Source: Climacteris rufus
Taxonomy: Eukaryota; Chordata; Aves; Passeriformes; Climacteridae
Reading direction: 5' to 3'
Length of the DNA stretch: 64,000 nucleotides
Assembly (NCBI GenBank): GCA_013398175.1
Contig: VZRZ01003178.1
Span: 953,868 to 1,017,867, forward strand
In this document: positions 1-15,000 of the stretch, piece after piece
Layout: each line of letters opens with the position of its first letter
Position numbering within the stretch: the stretch's first letter is position 1
Translations under genes and position numbers: made by a program
The notes under the pieces: generated by a model
The model's input: only the letters and a program-made list of their open reading frames with translations
Database searches by the model: none
What the model was told of the DNA's origin: nothing

Positions 1-3000
1 GCCATATTGAATTAGCTCATTGCCTCCTGTGGCGTATCAGCACAGCGATGGAGCTGCATCAAGGTGACCCACAGCTCCTTTCAGTAATTTGTCTAATCAA
101 CTGTGCAGTAATTTACTTAACGTTGAAAAGGCGGAGGAGTTACTTCATGACCTTTGTATCTGTCAGTTCATACTCCAAAGTGTGATTTTTTTTTTTTTTT
201 TTACTACCTGTTTTATGTGAAGTTGCATAATGATAACACTGGGTCCTTCTTAAAATTCATTGCCTGCACCTGTCTTTAACAAATTCTAGCAATTTTGTAT
301 TCCACGAACTTGCTCTGTGTTGCCTTAAGAAGTCTGCCTTCGTATTGATTTTTAATTCACTGCCCTTTAGCTTTATTGATGAACCTAAATATTTCAAAAT
401 ATAGAAATGCAGATTGTACCATCCAAGCATACATAAACCTTATGGCAGTGCCTGAGAGCACTCTTGTGTCAAATTTATTCAGACACAATAAACAAGTGTA
501 ACTCTGGTGACTAGAAAGGCTGGGCCTGGCAATTGCATTAAAGTCATCTTAATGCATGGAAATGTGTAGTTCTGAATAAAAGCCTTATTTAACTATTTAT
601 TCACCTTCGAATTAGCAAAGTAATCATTTTCCAGACTTCATTAAGTCCTAGATGCCACCACTTGTACAAGTGTCATTAATCAGCCGGTGCAGCTATCTGG
701 GCAATTTTTTGAGGCTCAGTTTATTAAATTAAGGACAGTTCATGGATGGAATAAAAAGTTGGTGTGATGATGAAGCATATATTAGAAATACAGACACGAA
801 AGCAATGTTTTATACTTAATGAAGTATTTTATACTTAATAGCCTACTTCATATCTTACACTTACTAAAATCTGTAGTCTAGGCACATCTCAAATTGCATC
901 TGGCAGACGTTCTGTGAACATCCCCATCAGAGAAGTCCAACACCACTTGCTGCTGGTGGTGCCTCACCCAAGGGTTCAGTGGCCACAGCTGCTGTCCAGG
1001 CTGCTGAAGTTCAGTTCTCTTCCAGATCTCAAGGGCCTTGGATGTGCCAGTCCCTGTGTGATGGTTGGCTGTGTTTAATGAGAAAACGCTGTTGGAAACT
1101 CATATTTAGGGTACTAGGGTACTGGTTGCTTCACAGACACTTAAAGCCCCTTATTCCTAGTAATATTTCAACTGTACTTAACTTTTCTCATTGAAGATGT
1201 TGTGTCCTTTCTACTTGGAATCTCATCCCACTGTGAGGTGGTTGGGTGTCACAGTGAGTAGGTGAGCAACAAATGGAGTTTGAACTCAGCAAGTGAAAAT
1301 GTTCCTAAGAACCAGTGTCCCTTAGGACTCTGTGCTGGGTAACAGGATATGCCATGTGTACATGCTTGGGAGAACATACTCCTCACAGTGTGGAAGACTA
1401 ACGCTGCATGCTTATCTGTTCTCTCCTACCAAGTATAAAAACCTGGTAATGAGACAAAATAGCCTAATTTGGACAGAACACGCAGTCCCTTGCAAGAAGT
1501 TATGGGTACTGTCCAAGTGCACTACACCATCTGGGTAAAGAAAGAACAGGCTCCCAACAATAGTTCTTTGTCTTGTGAGGAGTCATATGCACTTGCTGCA
1601 GAGGGCAAAGCAAAACTGCATGGGTTCAGAGATCTGGTGTTCCCTCGGAAGTACAGCTCTTACAAGGTGGTGTTCTGAGTTCTTCAAAAGCACAGAGAGG
1701 CTCTTTCTGGTGCGGATCTCTCAGGTCAGGTGCTCTGTTGCCTGGCAGACAGAATACAAGTAAGGTTTTGCCTCCTTAATCAGTTCAGCATAATAAAAGT
1801 GATAGGCTAGTCTATACAGAAATAGAAGTTAGCCAGTGAAGAATAATCACTGCCCAAGCTTTTATAAAGCCATTCTACATTCTACTTGGAATGTTTTAAG
1901 AGTGTTATTGTGCCTCTTTAATCTCTCCTTATTCCCCTGTCCAAAGGGGAATGGCTGTGTGTAAATACAGATGATGGGGCACTTAAAAGCAAGTGGCGGG
2001 AGAGAGGAGAGTGTACATCTTGGTTCTGTATTGCTGAAGAAGGCCGAGCCACTTGAGCCTGGGGAAGTGCTGAGTTAACCACAGCTCCTGGCCTTTTCAT
2101 TGGCTGTGTGCCCTCCAATGTATTTGTATTAAGGGAAAATGGGAAACAAAGTTGGTAAGTAAAAGAATGGCTTTATTACAAAGTGCATCTCTGTCTTCTG
2201 GCTGTATTTCCCACAACCTTGCCAAACAAGTGTTTCGTTAATATGAAAGGTTTTGCTGTATAGTTTTTGAGAGGGTGCAGACAGCTGCCATAAGCACAGA
2301 GAGCTGTGCCTGGGCAGTTGTGCTCCGTGTCTATTTCTGAGTTGCTCAGAGGCACCAGGCGGTCTCTGACATTGATGTAGTGTGGTGCATCCCTTAACAC
2401 CTTCATTTTCACTTCAGACACGCTCCCACTCTCCCATTACGACTGGCTCCAGCAGTTCTTGTTATGATCAGCACTAGCACCTCATTTCCTCCTGCCCTCT
2501 CCACCTCCCTTCAAAGTTCCATAAAATCCATCTCATGTCTGGTACCTGACAGATATTTCTGGGCACCTTGAAGTACTTTTGTTGTGAGAGGAAAGAAAGG
2601 CTCAGGTGTGTCTGCCTCTGTAAACCAGCTTAAGGGCAGCATTAATTCCATTTAAAACCTGAGAACATGGTATCCCTCTCTCCTTCCAATTCTCTGTCTT
2701 CTTCAGTCATTTCTTCATTTTCTCTAATTGCTGGTGGTTTTTACCCTGCTTATGGAGCCTCTTAAGAGGTTCCTCTTTCATGCAGTCAGCAGATGGCTCA
2801 GTCTTTGCTGCAGAACTTTCTAGCATTCTTCCTGCACATCTATCTCTGCTTATTCTCTCCCTGCTGTCCCAAAATTTCTGTATTATTGCTGTAATTTCTT
2901 ATTTTTATGGTGTTAGTGTCTGGAGATGTGCAGATAGAGTCACATCAGGCTACAAATGTTAGCAAATGTGGGCTGGTAGAGTAGGTGCTTATTTCTACCC

Positions 3001-6000
3001 AAATAGGCTTGCAAGCTGATATATTTTAAGGATCATTTTATAATGCATAAAATAATGAAGTTGCTTTTTACTTACAATGTGCTTCCTTTTGCTCACTGTA
3101 AAACCTATCAGGAGCAATAAGGATCATATGTTTAGAGTGGCCTTAGTTGGTCTTTCCAACACTATACAAGTGTAGCTAGCAAGTAAAATTCCCATCAGTT
3201 GCTTTATCCTCTTGTGTCAGATGCTATGGATAGAGTTAATTTTCTGCTGAGACAAGAAAGTATGCATGGTCCAGAGCTGGGACAGGTATGAAAGCAAAGA
3301 GGTAGGAATGGTCATGGAGTCTATGCCCTGTTATTTTAATGGTGTACTTCCTACATGTGGGAGAGGAGGTAGCAGATAGGCAAAGGATTAGAGAGAAGGA
3401 AGCAAGCAGGCTGACATAAAAGATTAAATAATACAGGAAAATTATGTCTAGACTTTGACTTGTACTGTCTGCATGTTGACTTTGTTGGTGTTCAGGGTAG
3501 GGATAGCTCATACACTGCTCAGCACATGCTCCTGGCTACTGCTGCAGAAACCTCAGCTGTTTTGGGGAAAGTGCACCATTCCATTACTTTTAGGGGGCAG
3601 GAAAGACCTATCCAGACCCAGCCTCTGGTTTGAGGGGCAGTTGTTCTCACGGACATCTCTCTTTACAGTTCTCTGACACGAGGGGAAAGAGGTCTTTTCT
3701 TACTCCAGCTTCATTTCATTTGAAAGCACAGTCAACTGTTCAAATCCTATAAACTCTCTGGGTGCAAACTGGGTTGTGATCTCTTTTGTTGAACTGTTTT
3801 AGCAAGCAAATGTACATTTTACGTTTCTAGCTGAAGAGGAATTATCTCTATACGAAGTGGTGGTCTGTGTGAAATCTTTGAATAAGTTGCTATGTGCTGG
3901 TATCCTCTGGATTTTATACTGGGAGAAGGTTGAGGGGGTTCTGTGATTCTAAATTAGATCTGAAAATGTGTAAATGCCATTTAAAGTATTATAAGACTGA
4001 CTGGCTTCTATCAATAGTCTGGATCACTCAAAGTGAGAAGCCTCCAGCAGCAAATTTAGAATAGTAAAGCGAAGTATGTTTGGAGATTTGAAATTTGCTG
4101 TTGTGTGCTGTTATGTATGTCTGGGAAAGAGTAAAATAAGTCCCTGGTCAAAAGAGATGGTTTAGTGTGAAGATGAGTGAGAAAGTTTCCACCCTTAGTT
4201 ATCCTCATGTTTTAGCCATCTTGCATTAGAAACAATGTGGCTTTTTCTTAGGCTGTTGTTTTAGATCTAGCCTTGTCAACTCATCTCAGGCAAATGAAAA
4301 GTTTGCAGCTCCTCCAGGACATCAATAACATTTGGACACTAAGTTCCCTTCATCCACTCTGGAAATCTCTGCTGATTGCTGAGGCGTTCTGCCAAGTCTT
4401 TATGCTATGCTGTGAAGGGTGTTTCAACAGTTAATGCCTCTTTGTGGATTTTGGTGGTGATTTTATTTGTAGAGATTCAGATAATTGTGCACTGTGTGAG
4501 CTACATTTGCTGTAAACTGAACTTCAGAATTAGGATAGCTTTTAGTGGAGCAGATTAGGTGCATGCCCTTCTATGCATGACCTTTTAAAAAGCAACCAAG
4601 CATCCAACCCACCCTCCTAGTGCCATACATGAATTATGAAGAATATATTTTTTCAATTCTTTAATGCTGAGAACTCATTTGTCTTCTGTGTCCTTAACCA
4701 GACCTACAGAAAAAGAGCTCCAAGTTAAGTAATTTACTTTGCAGAATGAGGCACTGGCAATTTACTTGATTAACGACGTGTGCTAACTTTTGCTCTGAAT
4801 TTGAAATCACACAAAAATCATTTGACCTCTTTTTACAGTTGGCTCTGTAGTGACAAAGGAAGCCAAGCCAGAAAAACGTGTGCAGGGTTTCCAAGACTGC
4901 CAAGGGCTTTAAGGAAGCTTCCTGTTTCTGCCCAAGATAGCTGATGGGTCCTGTTGAGCCAGGCATATTTCTGCTCAGTGGTTGCTTTTCCTACTCCTAC
5001 TATGGTTTCTTTTGAGATTGCGGTTGTCTTAGCCTTTAAAAAACAAAGTTTAGATGTTGTTTGAATTTGTCTTCTTTCATTAGGTCTGTGACAAAGCAAT
5101 GCCTGAAAGAGCAATGTTTTATCTGTTACTAAGCTCCTATTCCAGCATGCTGTTTTGTGCCAGAAACTTCATAATCTAATTAATTGAATACAAACAGAGC
5201 AAAAATATTATTTTAAATTAATTAACAGGAAACTAAAAATAAGTGCAAATGAAAATTGCTCCAGGATGTTTGAGTGGAGTGAGATCTTGCTTGTAGAGAT
5301 TTTCAAGGATTTGCAATTACTGGTTTGGACCAGCACTTTGGCTGGTGGGCTGAGATGCAGTATGGACTGACGGTATCATGCTGTGTTCTGTTTTCCTCAC
5401 TTAAGGAATATGCAGGTCTTCAGTGGAAGGAGAAAGAAGAGAAAATAGCTTGAATTTAAGGAAACTGAGACAATAAAGCTGTCTTTGTTTTTCAAAGGAA
5501 ACTTTGTTTCCTCTGCATTGTCCATCAGAGCTGGAGGGGAAGATTTCTAAGGCCCAGTACTTCTGGACAGGGAAACAAGAGTTTCCATATCTTTCTGCTT
5601 TTCTCCCTCAAAATCTGACTTACTTGCCTGTATCTGCTTTAGGACTACCTCTGATTGTTTCTAGTATGCGTGTTTCCCCCTACATATTTGTTTATTTCAT
5701 CATATGGGCTCTAACTTTAGTAATTCCATTTGTGCAGTCAAATTTCATACTCATTATCCCACATTTAATTGTGGCAGGTCAGGAATTAAGATAATAAAAC
5801 AGAAGTTTTAGAAATTTATTTGGTTGAGTTGTCTTTGAAGGGCTAGAGTGTCTTCCAACTTGGAAGTCACTTGGGCCTTGTGCTCTGCCTAATTTTTAAG
5901 TATCAATAAAATACAATAGCTAAGGAAAGCCCTATAAAACTAGTAGTCAGTAATGGAGGAGTTTTAAAACCAGGTAACTACATATCCCCTGAAACCTCAA

Positions 6001-9000
6001 CTATGGCTGAGGTTTGTTGGATTGGATATTTTGTGTCACTCATTTTAATGAAAAAATGTCCTTTCTGTAAAGTAAGGAGAACTAAGTGCCTCCACTTGGA
6101 CAATCAATAGCAAATCACAAATCCCATCAGCAAGAGCTCAAGAGGCTGCTGTTGCTCAAATCCCTTTTATTTTCACCTTTAATGAGGTAGAAAGTTGTTA
6201 AATTGATATATTGTGCCCTGGCCTTTTCTCAGTCATTGACCTAGACTGATGGTCCGTGCCGTAATAAATCTATTTGAAGGGAGGGAGAGAACAGGAGAGG
6301 ACCACTGAGTTTGGTCTAGACTTGTCTTACAGCTGTGGGTTTCCTCATTAGTGACTTCAAGGATCCTTCTTCTCTGAACAAGTTTGCTATCATAGCATAA
6401 AACTGACCAAAGTACAGTGTGATTTGACTTCTGGAATATAGTTTTGCTTTTAGCAAAACTGCTGTATATGCAAAGCACCAGTTATGGTCTTCTTTGATGG
6501 TACAGTGAAGATCCTTGTCCTTTCTGATGGCAGCTGTTTGTGGCAAAGGACTGTTGTCTGTCTTCTCTTTAAGGTCACTTTATGTATAGGGAAAGAGTCA
6601 TGAGGTGTTTTCCATGCTTAGAGATATCCGTATTTCAGGACAGAGGACTGTTTGCAGGAAAGGTGGCATTTGTCCATACACCTTCAACCAGCTGCCTGAC
6701 GGGACTGGCAGTGGACACATTGCTTTATTGCCTTCCTCCCTAAGCTCAGGTTTCTCTGTGGTTCCAGTTGTGATCTCAGACTCCCTGGATCAAACCATCA
6801 TTGGTTTCCACCTTTTCCTGGTTGACATTGTCCGTTGGGTGGCACCAAAAAGCAGAATCTTTCCTTCAACAGCAAGTAATGTTTCTTCTCAGAAACTTGG
6901 CCCTTAGTCAACTGTAGGTATTCAATGGTAAATTAACTGCTGCAAAACCAGAGGGTTTGGTGGAATGTTTTAGATGTTGATTCCTTCTGAAAATCAAGTC
7001 AGTTGTATTTATATACCAGTGCAGAGACTAGAAAAGAGTATAACTTAAGCACACTAGGTGTTTTCAAAAACATGTTTGTAACTGAACCACTTTCATAATT
7101 TATATTCCTTTGAATGTTATGTACTCTGTTTTGAAGATCTTTGATAAAGTGTGCTTCTTTGAGCACAAAGGATACATAGGAACAGCATTTAATCCAGCCT
7201 CTCTGTTTCAAAATAAGCAATGTCTGCATTATGAAATACTCGTCAGTAGCTGCATAGGTACATTCAGGTGCTGAATTGCAGCTGTTCATATGCACATGTG
7301 TAACCATAACAGTACTTAAAACTGCTACAAACTGTCCTGAGAGTGAACGTGTGGTAGAGGGGACTTCAATCCTCTCTAAAAGTTAGTGATTCGATTATTT
7401 AATTCTTTTTTAAAGTGATACATAAACAGCAATTTCAGAATGTGACATTGTTACTGTTTCACACCTCTTGCTCTTAAAGCTTTCAGCAGCTGCATCTTTC
7501 ACATTGGCTCTAGGTGTAAAAACTGTAAATGCTCGAGTACATGTGGCTGGCATGCTTAAGGAATTGGGTGCCAGACACCAACAGATGAACTGGAGATAGG
7601 TCGGAGTAGCCAGTTTTCCCATTTTATAAATATTTGAGGAAAAACACTTAAGATCATCTGAGCCCCATAGTTTTGGTTTGACTGCTGGGTTACAGTTCAG
7701 TTCTCTAATTAGTTCACTTTCCACCCTTTGAATTGGGATGACACATTTTTTTTTGGTGAATATTCCCTGTTTCAGAGTAAAGGCAAACAGGATGCTATCA
7801 TATCATCATAAAACTGTGCATAAATACCAGCAATCTCTGTGTCTGTGCCAAAAAAGAATCCACCAAAGAATTTTAACAAAACTGCAAAGTGCTTTAAAAT
7901 TAGGAAACACGAGAAATGGAGTAACTTGACATTTTTTGTGTTAAATGACATGGTAAAGATTTAGTAGTTACCTCTTATAATAGTGGCAGTCCTGTTATGT
8001 ATTAATGAGGAAGATGCTTCCCATTCATTGATTTTCTACCAATTTTGTTAATGGAGTATCTGAAGTATTAGTTGCTTGGGGTTTTTAATGGAAATAAGAA
8101 TAAGACACACATCTTTCAATATGTTGCAAAGCTTTTTGCTAACAGGAAGGGTATTTCTGAAATGCTGAGATTCAAATTTTAGATTCCATTCCGAGCTTTG
8201 GAGGTCCATCTCTTTTTTTAGCATGTAAAAATTTCCTTATCTCATCTCCATAAATTTGGATACTTTTCTGCTTTCTGTGCTGACCACCTTCCTGTGTCTT
8301 TTTTTCCACCCTGCCAGAGCCTGAGGAGAAACAAACAAACTGTTTATGTACTTTTGATGCTGAGGCTGAGAAAGGATTCTGCATTTATAGGAAAGATTTG
8401 GCTGCCCTTGCACAGCCCTGGCTACAGCCTGCTCAGGGGGAACGGAGCTTTCAGCAAAGTCAACTGCAGCAAATTTTAGTGTCTTTGCTAAGGAGGTCTT
8501 GGCTTCAGTTTGTCTGATGGCTTGTGTGTTGTTCTTCTTTGCCAAGTTGCACTTAAACACTGCACATCTAGAGCTTCTTAAAGAAAATATTGTTTTTATT
8601 TTGTTTTTAAACATGAGCAAAATAATGCATTTTTCTCTATAACCTGCTTCTGGGAAATGCTTGAACTGTCAACACTGAAATTTTCCAAACCAGCATAGCT
8701 AGAGGCATGCTCCTAGTATGTTAAAGTCTGTGGGATATGAATAGTTTCTCCTTTGGTCCCAGGAACAGTCCTGTCCTGTGCAGGGTACCCTTTGAAAACA
8801 TTTCAGCATCAGCTTGCTGCTGCTGCTGACACTGATAGAAATCAACTTGACAGGGCAAATTTTGTTTAGTTAAAGTTGTTACTCATGCTACTGTATAGGT
8901 TTCTAAAAGTGTAAGACTAAATGGCATGTTGGCCTTTTACAGAAAACGGTAATTTTGACCTTAATGGATTCTTTATTCCGCAAGACATTTATTGGTTGCC

Positions 9001-12000
9001 CGACAGACCAGAGGTCTCGCAGAGGACATAAGCAATCAGTCTGAAATTAGAAAGTAACTTCCTGAGCAGCGTATGCAATTCACAGCAAAATCAACAGATG
9101 TTTATAAATAAAGAGGCTCTAAGTTAGAGACGACAGTCACAAGTATTCAGAAATAATTTTATGTTCCCATTATCCTTACCTGTGTTTTCTCTACCTCCTG
9201 CTTTTACTGTTGCACTGTGTTTCTGTTGTAGAGATTTTCCTCTGTGTCTTTTCTGCTTGAATTCCTCAGCTTTACCATTTATTGGAATCTGATGTTTCTT
9301 CCAGCTTGCAGAGTGACAATGCTTATTTTTTTTTAAATTTTTGTTTTTAATCAGGATTTTTCATTCGGTTGTTTTCTTTTTTTTTTTTTATCATATCAGT
9401 ACTGATTCTCATATGTGAGCTACAGAATTTTTATAAAATACTCTAAGGCTTTCCTTTGAAAGAAACTACTGGAGTGTGAGGAGTTGTGCTTGTGGGAGCA
9501 TTCAGAAGAAGAAATTATTAATGATGAGTATACTTTAGGAAGACAGTCCATTTTCATTCCTGTCTTTCCAACAGAGTCTTGTGTATCTCTCGGTGTGGCA
9601 TTATTACCCAAGAGTAACAGGTGATGTTAAAGTTTTCTTCTACTCATCTCTGATTATGAAGTTGAATTTTAACATGTTGTGGAATGCATCAGAAAAGTAA
9701 AATAACAATATAGGTTCATCCTGCTAGCCTTTAACTAGTTAATGAAACAAATTGTAAGGTCAATACATCAGTTTCAATAGTAAATTCATTAAATTCAATT
9801 GTGTAAAATATTCTTGTTTATAGTAATTACAGATCTGCCCCAAACTTTATCTGTTCAGTGAAAACCTATATAGAAAAAGGGTTCGTATGGACACCTATAC
9901 AGAGATACTTAATTTGTTCTATAAGTGCATTTTGAAGTGCATTACTCCTAAGCTTCAATGGAGCACTGTCAAGTAAAGTCAAATTTAATTGTGTTCCACG
10001 GACAGGAATGGATTCACAGGACAGATACCCGTAAGATGTGCCTGCTGTGGTGGCCTTAGTGTTTACTCTGCTACATGTTTTTCTCACCTTTGCCTTTCTG
10101 AGCTTTTCTTAAGTATAACACATCAATTCTGTGCAGGACTAATTTTTTTTGTTCTTCAGGACAGAGTTTAGTCCTTGGTCTGCAGGTAGAGACTTTTGCT
10201 GAGAAGTGATGTGCAAATGTGTATAGTGAGAGCAACAAAAACCTCTGTTCATTAAAAGGGGAAGTAGATTAATAATAACTTAATGAAGTTTGTTAAGTAT
10301 AAGGAGCCCAAGGTGGATATTAGAACATGTTGGTAGTTATTAGATCATTTTTGATTCAGCGTTCTTTAGTGCTGGTGTGCTTTAGTGACTGGTGGGATTT
10401 TTAGTACAGATCTTGTTTAGAGTATGTAAAGTCTTTAGAAATTACTATATCAGTGTGTTCAGTTTGCTTACTCTAATGACACTTTCTAGATGCAATTAGC
10501 TTGCTTTGATTAACCCTTGCATTTATTTGATTAATTAAATATCTTTTGTTTACTAATGTGTACATCCAGAGATCACAAGTATACCATTAAACTGAAAAAG
10601 TATGTTGGCAGTTGCATTTGGCTTTGACCTCTCCTTCCAAGGTGATGAATAAACAGTTTCTTTGGAAATGGCACCAGTGGAATTGCCTATATCAAGTCAC
10701 TCATTCTTCAAAAGGAGAGTTTGGGTCTTTAGAAAAGCTGATCAATTCCTAGTATCTGTGAAGCTGTATAAAGGCCATCTTATACGAGCCATGTTTGTAG
10801 TATAACATCTTGTGCCTGGCTCTCTCTTATCCCCACTGGTGGTTAAAACAGTGCTGTAGATTATGGGGAGCTTCTGTTCCCCAAACTGTGCAGCTTTTGT
10901 GACAGAGGGATGGGTGGACCAATGTCACACCAGCTGGAGTCAGTGGTGGTAGTTCATTGTCGTCTTCAAACCACCAAGGTCCTTCCTGACTCACCTGGGG
11001 AATCACTAAATTCTGAACCTGTAGGACCTACAACCTGACACATGCAACCAAATTAAACCAGAATAAAATTGATTCAGTCCTAGAACATAGTTACCTCTCC
11101 TTAATTTGCCAGGATACTGTATTCTCTGTTTCTTTCACCCTGCCTCTTTGGCAAGAAATATGTCATCGTTTCTGAATCACCATAACCTTGTCTGACTGAT
11201 AAGGACAGATCTGCTTAGTATTTTCTCCTCCTTGGTATGCTCCAGCCTAACATTTACTGAAAGCATAGCTCACGGGGAAGAAAACTAGGATGCTTCTATG
11301 GTGAGGAAATCTTGCTCTAATGGGGCTGCATCAGCATTTCTTGTGCATTAATATTTTTATTAGACTGTATAGCAAATACTGGGAGTAAATGCATTAGTGT
11401 GGATCAGCATTTCTGAGCTGTGGGTGTGTTTTATAGAGGTTATCAACAAGACAATGCATTTGAAAGCTTTGTTGATCTGGATCAACAATTCGGTGCATTA
11501 GTGATTCATGCAAATCTCCCTGGGACCCAGGGAGAACAGAGATGTCTTGCTGTGTTGTCACTAATTCAAGTATTGTTAGTCTTTGGCTTGAAGTGGGAGT
11601 TCAGAATTTGATGGATATTGATTATCAGATGAAAACTTTCTTGTTGAAGAATTTATTTCACAGTGAAAATGGGAGAATGTACATGGCAGTAAGTGATTAT
11701 TTTTGCCTTTGAAATTTAATTTATTAAATCTTTTTGGAGGAAGATAAAATTCAATTCTAATAGCAGCCATAAAAATCCACTCAGCTCTTAATGACTCTAT
11801 ATGACACACTATCAAATGGAAGCAGAACCAAAAATTAAAAAATAAATGTTTCCATTACAATGAAACAGCAATATAGACCTGATGTAATCTTTAGCCTTCC
11901 ATGTCTTGTCCTTGTTCCCACTTTTTGGCTCTTCTGGTTGTCCATCTGAAAGCACTTGAGGCAGCTCAGACCTCTCCTTCTGCTTGCTTTCTCATGTCTT

Positions 12001-15000
12001 CATCTCCCAACCTGATGGATTTTCCATATCTCCCTGGTCATCATTCCCTTTGGGTTATAACTACTTTGGAACTAGAAGAGCATCAGTGGAAACCGAGGGA
12101 AGTTGGTCTTTGATCTTGAAAAGGGGAAAAAGGTGACAAAGCAGCACAGTTAATGTGGGTGGAAGGAGATATCTAAAGTGAGTGAGACAAGTGATTTTTT
12201 AGGTCTAAAATGGAGGGGCAGGACCCTTGAGTCTTGTTTGTAGAAGAGAGAATATGCAGAAAGGAGCAAAGTTTCTGGAAACAACAGGATATAGGGGAGG
12301 AGACAGGTGAATCCTATCCAGAAAGAACTGGTTTTAATTCACACACACAGTTTAATTGTTTACATTGTGTAATAAGTATATTAGAAAGTTATAATCTGTT
12401 TTTCTTCCAGCTGTTACCAAGAAATATAATCATACAGGTGCGGGTACTTGAGACCAAGAGAAACCTGTCCTTTCTTTTTCCTGATGTAAGAGATGTGGTG
12501 CACTGTTAGGGATTCAGGGATGCATAACACTGTTCTCTCCCAGAGTATGGACATGAAGGTCCCAGTAATGGGGACATTTTTGTTCATATCCAGAAATATT
12601 TACTGATTTTTAGAAAGGGCAGCATTTTGTTCTGCTTTTGCTAATGGCTTTGACATATTCAGCCCCAGTGAACATTGCATTGACAGAATGTGATGTGCAA
12701 GAGAATAAAGTCCACTGAGGGTGAGTGCTAAAGGTCCTTCGCTCTTTGCCTACCCAAATGGGAGAGGATGCACCTGCACTTTCAGTACATATTTTCAACA
12801 CAGGAGAAAAAAACAGAGGAAATAATTTCCATTTCATTTTTTTTCTTCTTCTTCAGTCAGTTTTAAAGGTAACATTGCTGTATTCTTTGATTTCTTCAGA
12901 ATTGCAATAGAGTTTCACCTAAACCCCACTTCACCTTGTGTTAAAGTCTTGGTAGCGTCACAGCACATCAGTGTAAGTTTTAATTTGAATGTGCTCGTGC
13001 TGTCTGCTCTGGTTCCCTTTATCAACTCTATTATTTAATACTTCCCTGTTACCTTATTTCCACCCTTCCTTTCACACTGAGGTGAAAAAACAGGGTATGT
13101 TGGTTTGTACTTTGTCCATATTCTGATAGCATAAGCAGCTTCCTTTAAAATCTAAGTTCTTGTGACACAAGGGAAGTGAAAATATGTCAGTTCTGTATAG
13201 AAGACACCTGGGGAGTCAGGTAGGCTGCATGTTGAAATGGCTCTGTGAGTACTGCTGATTTTGCTCGCAGTCTGATCCTACTGGATACAGATTACCTTTG
13301 TGGGTCATGATCTAAAGAGGTGCCTAGGACACGTTACTAGTGGAGGATTTGGGAAGTGCTCTCTTGGGTGCTCATTCTGGGGCACAGAAATTTAGATGTG
13401 TTGCTGCTTTGTGGAAAACAGAGAGCTGATCTGACGGTCTTGGCTCTAAAGCAGCTGTCATCCGTGTGTGCTTTTTCATGTCACCAGTCAGATTAAGCAG
13501 CAGAAATGGCAGTAGCAGCAGCAGCAACACTGTCACTCAGTCTATTTATTTCTCTCGAGGTCCTTTTGCTGTGCTTTTGGAATATAATTTTCAGATACAT
13601 ATTGAATATCCAGAGAAATACTCAGAAACAGCGCGTTGTTGGCATGCTGTTCAAAGCTGTAGAATGAAGCCATGCACTTGCTCCTGGGTTTCTGTATCAG
13701 CACACTGCCTGCCTCTGTGTTGTTCAGTTCTGAACAAAATCAGGTGTGTTGTTCTCTGGTTCTGCTTTTCAGCCCCATGGAAGTGTCTGGTTGGGATGTT
13801 TATCCTTTTAATGTGCTCACAAATCGCTCCTGCAGACTGAGGGACTTTGTAACCTTCCCTCTGGTGGGTCACTTGTTTGGGCATCTCTGTGTGCAGAGTG
13901 GCTGGGCAAGCAGGACACATTCAATTTAAGAGTACACAGTGATAATTTATTGACTAATGCATGTAGCAGTCAACTAGGATAAAAGTGCTACTAGGCTGGC
14001 AAAACATCCACGTGTTCTCCATTTCAGATGCAAAGACCTAATGGGTGGTGGGTTAAATGGCAGATTGACATCAGCCAGGTGGGAAAGGGCTCTCCTCTAC
14101 TGCTCAAGCTTATTCTTGACCATTTTGCTTAATTGCTGTCTTTTAATTCTCCATTTTTTTTTCTTAGGGCTTTATAGCTTCTTGTGTCACTGTTGTCTTG
14201 AATCACTGACTGGAACTATCTGAATAGTTCAATTTCTGTCTGCATTTTTCTTTTTTTGCTTGTCTTTAGGTTATGGATTGTCTCCCAACTCAATAACCAT
14301 TTTTGTACAGCAAAGGTGAACCACATTCTCATGGCTGTGCTGCAGCATGCCAGGTATCAGACAGCTGAACCCCATGGGATGTGGTTGATCTTCAGGGAAG
14401 TGTCAATAATCATCTTTTTGGGCAACTTTTCTTCAGAAAACAAAGACACAAGTGGGCTAGAACAAGTTTTTCTCCCTAACTTAACTTTAATGTTTTGATA
14501 GACTGGGGATAAAACTCTTTTCTGAAACCAGGGATGTGGATGAACTGAGCTATTAGTGTTGTACCTGCTGTGCAAAACACAGCTTTTCTCTCCAGCCTGA
14601 CTAACAAAACCATCCATCTACTTCCTACTGCTATCTCATAGCATTGGAGTGTGGAGAAAAAATAGCTTTTTTTTCTATTTGGGGTTTTTGGTTTTGGTTC
14701 AGTTTTTTCCCCCATGTGACCTGTTTGGCAGTATTTGGGTAATAGAGTGTTCTTTTAGTCATTGAAATTATTTCCTGGTAAGTGTGTTCTTCTTCTCATT
14801 CTAAGTGAATGAGATCACTCTGCTGCTCTGCGTGGGAGATCTGGACTCAGTCTCCAGAAGGAACAAACAGGTGGAGATAAAAATGGCATGAATATCAATA
14901 AAGAGAATGAAAGAATAAAGTTTAGCAGATCATGGGCAGACATGAAAAGGGGTACTTTAAAGTGTGCATGGAGCAGTGGGACTGAAGAGAGCCTTTGAGC

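Noticed and set aside
3220..3520. Slight resemblance to the start of a bird endogenous-retrovirus LTR (ATGGATAGAGTTAATTTTC)
   Set aside because: The resemblance covers only about 20 nt and does not continue. No terminal repeats, primer-binding site or internal genes are visible.
8237..8620. 127-codon minus-strand frame
   Set aside because: No recognisable motif, overlapping open frames on both strands, no exon-like boundaries.
13466..13840. 124-codon plus-strand frame with a serine run
   Set aside because: The serine run comes from an AGC-rich patch (about 13494-13530); no domain, and the opposite strand is open too.
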